A stretch of 64,000 nt of DNA from Marinimicrobium sp. C6131. GTDB taxonomy: Bacteria > Pseudomonadota > Gammaproteobacteria > Pseudomonadales > Cellvibrionaceae. The stretch is from assembly GCF_026153455.1 (NCBI RefSeq), contig NZ_CP110629.1, positions 1,612,001-1,676,000 of the forward strand. The letters are read 5' to 3'. Made by a program: the position numbers and the translations under genes. The notes under the pieces are model-generated. The model was not told the origin of the DNA and did not search any database. It saw only the letters and a list, made by a program, of their open reading frames with translations. Positions 1 to 10,000 of this stretch are shown piece by piece; positions within the stretch are counted from its first letter, which is position 1; every line of letters starts with the position of its first letter.

Positions 1-2925
1 GGCTTCCTTCGATTTCTGAGCTGCCTGCGCGGCAGCGAACACAACTCAAGCAGTAGCCGACGCTCTGAGCAATTTCTGAGCTGCCTGCGCGGCAGCGAAC
101 TACGGCTTCTCAAGGGCGCTGGTGCCGTAGATTTTCTGAGCTGCCTGCGCGGCAGCGAACAATACACCCCAGCATACCCAGACGTTACTTGCTTTCTGAG
201 CTGCCTGCGCGGCAGCGAACGATGGCACGCTGTACCTCGTGCAAGCATTCTATTTCTGAGCTGCCTGCGCGGCAGCGAACGGCCTGCCTTGCTTTGTCGC
301 CCTCGCTCCACGTTTCTGAGCTGCCTGCGCGGCAGCGAACTACTCCCAAGCCCTGAACTTCAATCTATTGTTTTTCTGAGCTGCCTGCGCGGCAGCGAAC
401 ATGAGCTTTTGGCTAGAGCAGCCACAATGGTTTTTCTGAGCTGCCTGCGCGGCAGCGAACTATGCCTGAATCGCGGCATTGTCACAAATGTTTTTCTGAG
501 CTGCCTGCGCGGCAGCGAACAACCGCAGTAGCTCGGTGCAGGACTTCACCCATTTCTGAGCTGCCTGCGCGGCAGCGAACGCGACATCGAGGCCGATGCG
601 TTCGAGATCATCTTTCTGAGCTGCCTGCGCGGCAGCGAACGACCTGGAGCTGCTGCGCTCTCGCCTGAGCGATTTCTGAGCTGCCTGCGCGGCAGCGAAC
701 AAAAGTGGCGTACCGCGGCGGACATCATTGACTTTTCTGAGCTGCCTGCGCGGCAGCGAACGACCTCCTGCCATGGCGGGCCGCTGGCGAGGTTTTCTGA
801 GCTGCCTGCGCGGCAGCGAACTTTGTGCAGCAGCTGGAGAAGCGAGGCTACCATTTCTGAGCTGCCTGCGCGGCAGCGAACTCGACAAGTTCGGTGCCAT
901 TCTTTCGGTCACTTTTCTGAGCTGCCTGCGCGGCAGCGAACGCCTGGACGGGCAACGTGACGGGCAACCAGACTTTCTGAGCTGCCTGCGCGGCAGCGAA
1001 CGTGCTGGTGCGGCTGCGCAGGCGGGCGCTGACTTTCTGAGCTGCCTGCGCGGCAGCGAACGTCAGGTTGTTGAGCGGCCGCGTGGGCTTCCAGTTTCTG
1101 AGCTGCCTGCGCGGCAGCGAACTACCAGTCAGTGCGGATCCCCTTTAACTATGTTTTCTGAGCTGCCTGCGCGGCAGCGAACTCGGCGGGCGCACTGGTA
1201 CCGTCCTCATCGATTTTCTGAGCTGCCTGCGCGGCAGCGAACGAGCCTGCGGGTGCGTCGCACCACCGCCGGGTTTTCTGAGCTGCCTGCGCGGCAGCGA
1301 ACTTTTGGGGCGGCTTAGGCCGCTGCCTGTTGCTTTTCTGAGCTGCCTGCGCGGCAGCGAACCTGCACATCGGGTTGATCGCCCGGCGTATCCATTTCTG
1401 AGCTGCCTGCGCGGCAGCGAACACCAAAAAGGGCGGCCATAGCCGCAATGTTCTTTTTCTGAGCTGCCTGCGCGGCAGCGAACGAAGTGCTTGGCCAAGA
1501 ACGCCATGACTAGCTTTTCTGAGCTGCCTGCGCGGCAGCGAACGACTCCATCAAGCGCTTTTTTAGTGCCCGCAATTTCTGAGCTGCCTGCGCGGCAGCG
1601 AACGCGTCACAAGGGCTGAATATATGGCGGCAACTTTTCTGAGCTGCCTGCGCGGCAGCGAACCAGGACTTCCACAAACTCACCGTGGCGGAGCTTTTCT
1701 GAGCTGCCTGCGCGGCAGCGAACCCACCACGCGGCGCAATTACACCCGGGTCATATTTCTGAGCTGCCTGCGCGGCAGCGAACAAAAGACTTCACCGGCC
1801 CCGCGCTTTAGTCTCTTTTCTGAGCTGCCTGCGCGGCAGCGAACAGCGGCGTGGGCGGCGGGTACCGTATCGATACTTTCTGAGCTGCCTGCGCGGCAGC
1901 GAACACCATTGCCGACCTGAACGGGCTGAGCATCGATTTCTGAGCTGCCTGCGCGGCAGCGAACTCCTGGAATGGAAGCTGGATGCTTTCTGTTGTTTTC
2001 TGAGCTGCCTGCGCGGCAGCGAACGGTACGCGCCGCTTCCGCATGGCCTACGAAGATTTCTGAGCTGCCTGCGCGGCAGCGAACTTGGTGGAATCCCAGG
2101 TGTGCAGGCGGCGGCTTTTCTGAGCTGCCTGCGCGGCAGCGAACATGCAGCGCTTCGAGCAAAGCCGCGCGGGTCGTTTCTGAGCTGCCTGCGCGGCAGC
2201 GAACTTGGGCTACCGCGCCGATGCAGAAGAAGAGGATTTCTGAGCTGCCTGCGCGGCAGCGAACCAGGGCTTTGCCAGTATGTCGGCCCCGATGAATTTC
2301 TGAGCTGCCTGCGCGGCAGCGAACTCACCGGTTCTTCGCGTTCGTCTACCCGAACCTTTCTGAGCTGCCTGCGCGGCAGCGAACAGTTCAATGACTGCTT
2401 TTTCGATGTCTGTCATTTTCTGAGCTGCCTGCGCGGCAGCGAACGTCGTCGTCGGTCAGCGGCTCGCCCATGTAGTTTTCTGAGCTGCCTGCGCGGCAGC
2501 GAACATAAGTGCCGGGCTGATTGCTCCGGGTGTTGTTTTCTGAGCTGCCTGCGCGGCAGCGAACGATGACTTCGACAGTGACATACCTTTCTAAAATTTC
2601 TGAGCTGCCTGCGCGGCAGCGAACTCAACGATCCGGTGCCGGTGAAACGGTCCGATTTTCTGAGCTGCCTGCGCGGCAGCGAACCTCAACTACCTGGTCG
2701 TCGAATTCCTGATACATTTCTGAGCTGCCTGCGCGGCAGCGAACATGCAGACCGAGCGCGGCCGTGCGCTGCTTGATTTCTGAGCTGCCTGCGCGGCAGC
2801 GAACTTGGCGCCTACGCTGGCGCCAACTCCGATAGATTTCTGAGCTGCCTGCGCGGCAGCGAACATATATCTTTGAGAAACATGGGGCCGCCAGTGTTTT
2901 CTGAGCTGCCTGCGCGGCAGCGAAC
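1..2925 (-). CRISPR. Type I-F CRISPR array, 49 visible repeats, open at left edge
   Basis: Forty-nine copies of one 28-bp repeat run from 13-40 to 2898-2925. The plus strand begins TTTCTGAGCTGCC and ends GGCAGCGAAC. Every copy appears identical. Spacers are 32 bp except five of 33 bp (701-733, 1062-1094, 1423-1455, 1784-1816, 2865-2897), giving 48 complete spacers. Bases 1-12 are the end of a 49th spacer or the trailer. The reverse complement (GTTCGCTGCC...CTCAGAAA) is the I-F crRNA sense, with a GCTGCC/GGCAG hairpin cut by Cas6f, so transcription is leftward and the leader lies at 2926 onward. Several spacers stay open when translated (for example 581-612, 1664-1695), consistent with phage or plasmid coding DNA, but no target can be named. 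The leader-distal repeat is not degenerate, which suggests the array continues beyond the window. Confidence 0.99.
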
Positions 2926-2972
2926 TAGATCAGTTTAGCCGTAAGATACTGATTGTTAAAGAACTTTCTCAA
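2926..2972 (-). promoter_or_regulatory. CRISPR leader with promoter candidate and IHF site
   Basis: On the minus strand a -35-like TTGAGA (2972-2967) and -10-like TATCTT (2948-2943) are 18 bp apart, which places a start about ten bases before the first repeat at 2925. The sequence AATCAGTATCTTA (2954-2942) fits the IHF consensus WATCARNNNNTTR at every defined position and lies 16-28 bp from the first repeat. IHF bends leaders to direct Cas1/Cas2-3 integration in type I-E and I-F systems, so this is the expected integration end of the array. The IHF site overlaps the putative -10, so adaptation and transcription may compete. The IHF match is seen directly; the promoter is inference. Confidence 0.65.
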
Positions 2973-3019
2973 ATTCGCATGAGAACCCCAAAGTTTTGAG
3001 GCAGGAGGTAAGTCATTGA

Positions 3020-3051
3020 TTTTACAGGGGCCTGGGAAGCCCCTGTAAAAA
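3020..3051. other. 12-bp-stem hairpin between cas6f and CRISPR leader
   Basis: TTTTACAGGGG (3020-3030) pairs with CCCCTGTAAAA (3040-3050), extended by one further pair, leaving a loop of about seven bases. It starts a few bases after the cas6f stop. A T tract lies on the 5' side and an A tract on the 3' side of the stem in both directions, the opposite of a classical intrinsic terminator. It could protect the cas mRNA 3' end or separate cas and crRNA transcripts. Confidence 0.6.
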
Positions 3052-3055
3052 AGGG

Positions 3056-3619
3056 TCAGAAGATGGGAACGGTGGCGCCCAGGCTGAGGCCATAGCTGTT
3101 AAATCGACCTGAAACGGGCTCAGGCATGGGTTTGCCCTGCTCTACAAACAGGTGAAACCCTTGACCTGTGCTCTGACTGCGCAACACAGCAAAAGGCAAA
3201 TCAGGCCGCTGCTCCACCGAGTCCGGAATGGCCTCAGACGCTTCCTGGTAGGTCTCGCCCTTGCGCTTCATCCTCCGCCTGCGCAACCGCTCCACGTTGG
3301 TCTTGTACTGCCGACGTTTCACACAACTATGCTGAGTATCGGCTGGAACCTGTTGAGCCGGGGATAGCTCAATATGGTCCCGCATGCCTCTAAGCCAGTC
3401 CAGAGCCTGGAGCTGCTTCAAGTCCGCACTCGAGCCGTGAATCCTCAGAATACTCCCCAAGCCCTTGGGCTTGAGGCTGTACTCCGGGAAGCTGACCCCG
3501 ATGCGATCCGTCTCCAGACTCACTAGGGCCCGGTGCAGCTTGTTATAAAGTGCGCCCATCAGCATTGGCTGGGAGAACTCTGGATCGGGCAATAGCTGGA
3601 TATCAAGGTAGTGGTCCAT
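3056..3619 (-). CDS. cas6f: Cas6f/Csy4 CRISPR endoribonuclease
   Basis: Cuts the pre-crRNA in each repeat and stays on the 3' hairpin as a subunit of the I-F Cascade complex. The 187-residue length equals that of the Pseudomonas aeruginosa Csy4 protein, and key residues fall at the same numbers: catalytic His29 (in NKLHRAL), Ser148, Arg102 and Gln104 (KRRQ), and Phe155 (GQGF). An arginine/lysine-rich helix (about 110-120, LRRRRMKRK) is the RNA-groove-binding element. It is the last gene of the cas operon, 3 bp after cas7f and about 130 bp upstream of the first repeat. The ATG at 3619 is the only sensible start. No residue needed for activity is missing, so processing should be functional. Confidence 0.97.
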   Translation of the reverse strand: MDHYLDIQLLPDPEFSQPMLMGALYNKLHRALVSLETDRIGVSFPEYSLKPKGLGSILRIHGSSADLKQLQALDWLRGMRDHIELSPAQQVPADTQHSCVKRRQYKTNVERLRRRRMKRKGETYQEASEAIPDSVEQRPDLPFAVLRSQSTGQGFHLFVEQGKPMPEPVSGRFNSYGLSLGATVPIF

Positions 3620-3622
3620 AGG

Positions 3623-4642
3623 TCACCCCGCATCGCCGAATACACCGCCGCGAATCAGGGTCGCCATCACAAAGTGCTGCTGTTCAACCTCAGGCATTTT
3701 GTCTTTCAGGACCCAATTATCCAGCAGGTTGTAGAAGTCCAGCTTCTGCTTGGGCTGACGGTACGCCTTGCCCTGATTGGTGACCGAACCATAGGGTTCC
3801 ACCGCAATCGGCCCCAGATCCTCAGCGCCGGGGTACCAGGTATCGATGGTGCGCAGCGCGTTGCCGATCTTCTGTGAGTGAATGGCCGCAACCTTATCGA
3901 CATCGTAGAGGGTTTTACTTTTGTCACCGCGCCCGCGATCCAGAATCAGCTCCTGTGACGGAAAAACTTCCTGCCCCTCCCCGAGCCGGACAAAAGCAGT
4001 CACCTGCAAGAGGACGTGCTGTTCCTCCGTCAGGCCCGCCTCTATCACCTTGGCCAGTTCCGTAACGCCCTGATTGGTGTTGGAAAAGTCCCGCAATGAC
4101 AGCTCCAGAGCATCAAACTGCCAACTTTGTGCAGGCTGACCATCCTGCATCCGGGCAACACGCACATCCACATCTTCTGCGCCGACCCGGTTGCGCCAGA
4201 GAAAGCGGCCATTAGCCAAGTTGGCGGCATAGCGTTTGGCCAGCTCACCAAAACCGTTCTCGGCCACATAACCGCCGACAGTCTCCTTCAGTTTCTCCTG
4301 ATACGCCGGCTCATTGCAGGCCGACGGCTTACCAGTACCCCCCAATACGCGCAGGGTAAAGGTGACTTTCAGGGTATCTGCGCCCGTGGACAGTGCCGCT
4401 ACATCGACGGTTTGCAGGTTAGGGTTTTCTATTTCGGCGTCGAGTTTGGCCGGGTCCTGGTCCTTGGTTTTGAGTCGGTTGGAGATGGTGCCGCGAACGG
4501 ATTTCTCTTTGATCGCCACCGGTGTCCAGTTTGTGTGGTTCTCCCTACTCTCCCAGTCGCCACAATAAAATAGCGCATCGGAAGGGTCCAACTTGCGCTC
4601 GAATGCCAGTACAGATGCGGTTTTCAATGTATCGTTAGCCAT
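3623..4642 (-). CDS. cas7f: Cas7f/Csy3 Cascade backbone protein
   Basis: 339 residues, the usual size for Csy3. It is the RNA-binding backbone subunit, normally present in six copies along the crRNA spacer of the I-F surveillance complex. The N terminus (MANDTLKTASVLAFERKLDPSDALF) and the internal NRVGAEDVDVRV stretch, followed by an aromatic/basic C-terminal part, are typical of Csy3. The gene lies between cas5f and cas6f with 31 bp and 3 bp gaps, so all are likely on one mRNA. The ATG at 4642 is preceded by a GAGGA ribosome-binding site. No truncation is seen. The family is assigned from sequence resemblance and operon position. Confidence 0.95.
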   Translation of the reverse strand: MANDTLKTASVLAFERKLDPSDALFYCGDWESRENHTNWTPVAIKEKSVRGTISNRLKTKDQDPAKLDAEIENPNLQTVDVAALSTGADTLKVTFTLRVLGGTGKPSACNEPAYQEKLKETVGGYVAENGFGELAKRYAANLANGRFLWRNRVGAEDVDVRVARMQDGQPAQSWQFDALELSLRDFSNTNQGVTELAKVIEAGLTEEQHVLLQVTAFVRLGEGQEVFPSQELILDRGRGDKSKTLYDVDKVAAIHSQKIGNALRTIDTWYPGAEDLGPIAVEPYGSVTNQGKAYRQPKQKLDFYNLLDNWVLKDKMPEVEQQHFVMATLIRGGVFGDAG

Positions 4643-4673
4643 GGTTAGTGTCCTCTTTAGCCTGGGTTATTCA

Positions 4674-5651
4674 TCAAAGGTCATAGTCATATTCAGGGGT
4701 CAACTCTGGGCTGTAGCCATTCCGGCAGCGGTAGAGGCCCTCGTTCGGCTGACTGTCCGGGTACCAGAACATTTGCTCTGACGACTGCAGCCTGTGAGGG
4801 CTGAGCCACTGGCCGATGCCGTAAACACTCTCGACAAAGCAGAATGGCGTTGTGCTGTCTCTTGCGTTGGCAACCGAGCCGGGCGCCTGCACCTCAGTAA
4901 GGGCGCCATAACCCAGGGGGATGGGCACCAGCCAGCCCTTTCGGTCATGTTGCCATTCGCCACTGCCATCCTCACCCGGCTGCCAGGTCCAGTTGATTCT
5001 TGAAAGCGACAGCCAGGCGTCCAGCCGGTTGGCGTCGGGCGCTGTCTTGCGAAGCTCAGCCAGACGCTCATCAAGCAGGTCACTGCGCTCCACCAACACA
5101 AACCCGGGCAGCAGGCGCATTTTCAGACGGTTGAATCGCTTCTTATTGTCCGCATCATCGCCGGTAAAAGGTTCTACATAAGGGGCTTGCTTTCGGTTTC
5201 GCGGCTGGATGGGCAGCACCGTGCCGCCGGCAATGCGCATGGTACTGACCAGCTCTTGCACCTGGGCGGCCACTTCCCGGGCTTTACCCGGTTCTCGCAA
5301 CGCATCACTGCGCACCGCAAACACCAGGCTGAGCTCCAGGTGAATGCGCCCTTCTTCCACAATCGCGGCGGGTTTGCCATCTTTACCCATGGGATTGCGA
5401 GTCAACCGAAAGCTGCTGATGTAACCGGACCTGTGCGTTTGTTCATCAAAGTCGTGGGCCACAACGCTGACGGCATTGAATTGCAAATCCAGCCCCGCCG
5501 CCTGGGTCTTGCGCTCCAGTGCCCACATCAGCCCGAGAAACGCGGTCATGGAGGGAAACCCGTGGGTCATTGGGCTGGACAGCGCATTGGCGTTTTGCAC
5601 CCGCAAGCGGGGCAGCACCATCAGGTACTCAAATGGGGGGAAATCAGCCAT
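4674..5651 (-). CDS. cas5f: Cas5f/Csy2 Cascade tail protein
   Basis: 325 residues, matching Csy2. In type I-F it forms a heterodimer with Cas8f and caps the 5' handle (CUCAGAAA in this array) of the crRNA. The N terminus MADFPPFEYLMVLPRLRVQNANALSSP and the phrase MTHGFPSMTAFLGLMWAL are characteristic of Csy2 proteins. The start codon at 5651 overlaps the last 8 bp of cas8f and has a strong AGGAGGT ribosome-binding site inside cas8f, implying translational coupling of the two partners. The gene appears intact. Confidence 0.95.
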   Translation of the reverse strand: MADFPPFEYLMVLPRLRVQNANALSSPMTHGFPSMTAFLGLMWALERKTQAAGLDLQFNAVSVVAHDFDEQTHRSGYISSFRLTRNPMGKDGKPAAIVEEGRIHLELSLVFAVRSDALREPGKAREVAAQVQELVSTMRIAGGTVLPIQPRNRKQAPYVEPFTGDDADNKKRFNRLKMRLLPGFVLVERSDLLDERLAELRKTAPDANRLDAWLSLSRINWTWQPGEDGSGEWQHDRKGWLVPIPLGYGALTEVQAPGSVANARDSTTPFCFVESVYGIGQWLSPHRLQSSEQMFWYPDSQPNEGLYRCRNGYSPELTPEYDYDL

Positions 5652-7002
5652 TGGACACCTCCTGAGTCGCGGTCACTTGCGCAGCTGGACGGCGCCACCT
5701 CGAAGGCCAATCGGAATCAACTAACGCCTGCCTGGCCCAGTGGGCGGCTTCGGTGTCACCGACCGGCACGCCCGCATTGTGCAGAATATTGTTCAGCCAA
5801 CTGCCAAAGCGGTTGGCAACCTCCTGGGGCCAGTCTTTCCATTCCAGCGCCTGCTGAAAGGCCTTATCGTCCTGCTCGTACTCAGGTCGAGGCGACAAAT
5901 TTGTCCGCTCCGAGTCCAGCCACAGCTGTTCACACTCCACCAGTTGGCAGTCCGGATCACGCGTCCAGCCCGGTTCTCTGGACTGCCGGACGGTACAGCC
6001 AAAGGCCACCAGGGATTCGCCCAAAGCGCGCTCTATATCCTCCCGTTTTTTACGGGTCTCCATGGTAGAATCTGGGTCATCTTTAAGCAGTTTAATCAGC
6101 GCCTTTAGCAGCCCATTGACACCTTCATAGCGGCGAAAATGCCGCATGACCGCTTCGGAGGACATGAGTCGGCGCTCACTGGATTGACGCCACTGCGGCG
6201 GCAAGGAAGCGAACAGATAGTTCACACCACCGCGTTCACTATTGAGTTGGCTGATATTCTGGGGTTTGGTGCCACCAAGCTTTCTCGCCGCCAGACCTCG
6301 GTACTCAACATAGGGCGTGGAGTGTTCGTGGCGCTTGTAATAGGCTTGGCGAGCCTCTTTGTTGCCCTCCCCGAAACGGGCTTCATTGATGCGGCCATGC
6401 ACTTCGTGAGCGAAACTGCTGGAGAACATGGGCTGTAGCAGCTGGAAGCCCGCGTTATCTGTCGGCTCGCCAGACACGCACCAGTACACCTGTTTGGCCA
6501 GGACGTGAGAGACCGGCGCCGCCGGCGGACGAACCAGAGCTTTAAAAGCCTCGGCCCACTCCTGAGCCACTGACTCATCGGTGTCCAACGCGGCCAAAAG
6601 ACTGGAATCATTTTCCTGCAGCCAGTCCAGAAGCCGTTTGCCATCAACTTCCAATTTCAAGAGCTTGTAGACATCAAGGGCAGCGGCATTGCCCACGACA
6701 TCTTCTGCAAACCCCTCACCCAGCATGTGACTGCCCACTTCTGTCCGCTGTTCAAGGGTTTCTGGGGGAATGTGCAAGCTGCTGCCCTTGGCGTCCGGAT
6801 GCGTGGCCTTGAGCACATGGGTCACCGCCTGAATCTGCGATACGCGCCGGGCGGCATCGGCTAGCCAGGTTCGGTAGTCATACTTTGCGGCCAGCTTTTC
6901 GGCCGCCTCACCCTCCAACCCTTTGAGCTTGGCGTCTCGCCGTTCTCCGACAAAGCCCGATATGGCCTGATAGAACCGGTTCGTCCTGTCTTCATCACTC
7001 AT
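5644..7002 (-). CDS. cas8f: Cas8f/Csy1 large subunit, PAM recognition
   Basis: 452 residues. This is the large subunit of the I-F Cascade. It reads the double-stranded PAM (usually CC/GG) and recruits Cas2-3 through its C-terminal helical bundle. A KPQN motif is present at residues 246-249; in P. aeruginosa Cas8f the equivalent Lys and Asn contact the PAM. This match supports both the family call and probable PAM function. The ATG at 7002 follows a GGGGAGAG ribosome-binding site. The gene is 46 bp after cas2-3 and overlaps cas5f by 8 bp, which fits one operon. The short gap to cas2-3 holds no extra small RNA or toxin gene that I can see. Confidence 0.95.
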   Translation of the reverse strand: MSDEDRTNRFYQAISGFVGERRDAKLKGLEGEAAEKLAAKYDYRTWLADAARRVSQIQAVTHVLKATHPDAKGSSLHIPPETLEQRTEVGSHMLGEGFAEDVVGNAAALDVYKLLKLEVDGKRLLDWLQENDSSLLAALDTDESVAQEWAEAFKALVRPPAAPVSHVLAKQVYWCVSGEPTDNAGFQLLQPMFSSSFAHEVHGRINEARFGEGNKEARQAYYKRHEHSTPYVEYRGLAARKLGGTKPQNISQLNSERGGVNYLFASLPPQWRQSSERRLMSSEAVMRHFRRYEGVNGLLKALIKLLKDDPDSTMETRKKREDIERALGESLVAFGCTVRQSREPGWTRDPDCQLVECEQLWLDSERTNLSPRPEYEQDDKAFQQALEWKDWPQEVANRFGSWLNNILHNAGVPVGDTEAAHWARQALVDSDWPSRWRRPAAQVTATQEVSNG

Positions 7003-7048
7003 ACTTTCTCTCCCCTTTAAATGAGCCTACAAAGTTGGATATATTCGT

Positions 7049-10000
7049 TCATCGTTTTTTACTGAACCCCAACACCGGGTCAAACCACCAACCCTGAGCA
7101 CTCTCAAGCACGTTGACCGTGGTAAATTTCTCTGCGCATTTGGATAAATCCTGACCCTGAGCCTCTGCCTGCTCCAACAGCAGAGCCAGCAAGTCGTGTT
7201 GCCCCCACGGTGTCACTCGCTCTCCCTTCGGTGGCGGCCTGTCGATAACCAGACTCTCCGCCGAGGTATAGATGGCAGATTTACCTCGGCTCCCCTCCTC
7301 AAAAATACGGTGGGGCACCAGCCGTTCCTCGTCTTCATCGGGCAAGAACACCAGAGTCACCTCCTTCTGGGCGTCGTCGGAACGGAAGGGCTGTTGCTGG
7401 GGTAACACACAGGTGAGCATAGCCCGGGGGTACTGCCAGGCGGAGGCTGCGTTGAGTGGGTTGCCTCGTCTGTCGAATCGTCCGCCAGAGGTGGCAATGG
7501 CTTTGGGAAGCATGGTTTCGGCCAGCCGGGCATGTTCCAGGTCCACCAGGCTGTGCTTGGCCTGCCAGGGCTGAGGGCCGGGCTGAATGCGTGGGCGGGC
7601 AGTAATAATGCGGTATTCGTCCTCACGAAGCAGTTTGCTCAGTTTTTGCGTCGCCAACCGGAAAGGCGCCTCAGCGGGGGCATCGGCGTCCTCAAAGCCG
7701 GGATAGACAAAGGCGGCCCTTCGCCGATCGTCGGCTGGGTGTGTACCACCCGTGTAGTGGCGCAGGTTGGTCTCAAAGATGGCGATATTGGGTGTTTGAC
7801 AGGGTTTTTGCCGATGCCGCTGGACCCGGCCAGCCAGTTGGATCAGAGAACGCATGGACGAGGGCTCTACCACCGCCCAAGCGTAGTCATGATCGCGCCC
7901 CACTTCCGTTACCGGGGAGCCCAGCACCACAAACAGGTGGTCGTTTTCGGGGGAGCCGTCCAACGCGGCGCGAATATCGGCGCGCTCAAACACCGCCTCG
8001 GGCTGACGGCGGTTGAGGGTGGTGTCCAGTTGATTTTCGATGGCCGAACGCAACAACAGGGGCAGCCGGGAGTGGTAGACACACAGATGAATATGAACCC
8101 CTTCCGGCGCACCCAGCCGAAATAGCGCCTCGGCCACATAGAACAGGGGCTCGATATTGGCCATGCGCACTAGGCCGAAGCTCACTTTTTTGCCGGTGTG
8201 TGGACAGGTCTCGCAGTGGTCGGCGTGCAGCGGCAGTATGGTCTCGCGAACCGCATTGGCGAACGCCTCGAAGACCTGCTCCCTTGATTGTGATTGCTCA
8301 ATGGGCAAATGTACCAGCGTGCCACGCCGTTTGGCGCCGTCTGCCTTGATGGCATTGTCCAGTGCCTTGACCCGCTGCTCGACAAAGCGGCTGTGTGCCC
8401 GGGTGTAGTCCTGTCCGGTGGGAATCTGCTCGCGCTGTACGCCGAATTCATCCACCCAAAGGCAAGGGATTTCCATACCACTACCCGCTTTCAGAGGCTG
8501 GTCGCCCCGGTTGCGGTGGTAATGCTGCCGCCCGGCCCGGTAAGCCTGGAACATACCGTCCAGTAAGGCCGGAGGCAGAGTAGCGGAGGAAAGCACCACG
8601 CGACTGCCCAGCAGGCCCGCCCAGTGAACCAGGCGCGCCAGAGCGGGTAAATCGTTCAGGTCAAAATCATCCAGTTCATCGAGCACAAGGTCGCTGCTCA
8701 TCAGCCGCAGCATGGGCGCAATCTGGCGCCCGGCCCGCTGAGCTTCGGTGGCGGGCATCAGGTGGTCGATGGTGCAGACCAGCATGGGGGCGGACAGCAG
8801 GGAGCTGATTTTGGGGTTGGCCATGGCTTTGGATAACAGCGGGTGGTCCGCGTGTTCGCCTTCAAAGAGGACATGGCTGTCTTCTTCGATCAGATCCTGG
8901 GTGGAAGCCGAACCGGTTTGTTCTGCCTGCGCTTCGTGGTATTCAAACAAGGCCCGGCTCGCCGAGCCCCCCACCCGGATGGCCAGCTCGTCCTCGCCCA
9001 GGTTGAGGTCCTCGCGATAGCTGCGCCCGGTTTGCAGTGTGAGGGTCCGCAAACCCAATGCAAAGGTGGCGCGCATGCCCAACACCGGGTCCGCGAGAGC
9101 ATTCAGAATACGGGCGTTGGCCAGGGTTTTGCCGCAACCCGTGGAGGCCATATTGACGATGAAAGCACCCCGCTCCGCCGCCGTATCCCGCATCGCCGTG
9201 GCCGCGTCGGCGCCCTTGTCCTGCCAGCGAAAGCGGTCCAGGCTGCTGCGTTTTTTGAGCCCTTTATGACGAGCCAGCCGGGGCAGATAGCGTTCAAAGC
9301 CCGGCAGTGCGTGGCTGATGCTCCCGGCCATTCTGGCTACACCCAACAGATGTTCGTCCAAAGTTTGCTTTAGCTTGCCGTCCTTGCCGGTATTGGCAAA
9401 CAAGGGGCCTTGACTGTCGGCTTTTACTCGTTCAAGGCTTTCCGGGGGAAGGGAAGAATAATAGTGGTCCGCCAGCATCAAGCTCAGGCGGGCCAGGTGC
9501 ATCACATAGGGGTTATCCAGCCAGTCGCCATGGCCTTTCTCCTTCAGGGCGAGCAGGCGCTTCGCCAGTTTGGCGGACTGGATACGCCACTTGGGCAGGT
9601 TGACGGGGAGATCGCCCGCCATATCCCAGTAGGGCTCAATGGTGCTTGTGTCGGCCTCGCGTTTCTGTTCATTCCACTTGTGGGTAATATCCTGGACCAG
9701 ATCTGCCAGCTTTTCCGCCTGGTCAAAAGGCGCTTTTTTACCCAACCGTTCTTGCTGCTGCGTTGCTGTATTCTCAACGGGCATCACAGGCAGGCGATGG
9801 TGGGTCAGCACCAGCCAGGCGACGGCCGAAGCCAGTGGGGGTAAGCCGTCAAACGGCGGCGGTGTGTCCGCATCGAGGCCGTCGCGCCAATACCGGCCAG
9901 CCTGTAACCAGGTTTGCTCATCTTCGTCTGTGGGCGCCATCATCCGCTTTAGCCAGGTGGCGTCATCATCCTGACCGACGAACGCGAGGAACAAACGCAG

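Noticed and set aside
289..2712. Many open frames with repeated FLSCLRGSE, SELPARQRT, FAAAQAAQK or SLPRRQLRK units
   Set aside because: They are translations of the CRISPR repeats in all frames; the 60-bp period keeps them open. No protein is implied.
3020..3051. Intrinsic terminator of the cas operon
   Set aside because: The stem is strong but no T run follows it in either direction; recorded only as a hairpin.
7003..7048. A CreTA-like toxin/RNA antitoxin guard inside the cas operon
   Set aside because: The only non-coding gaps in the operon are at most 46 bp and contain no partial CRISPR repeat.
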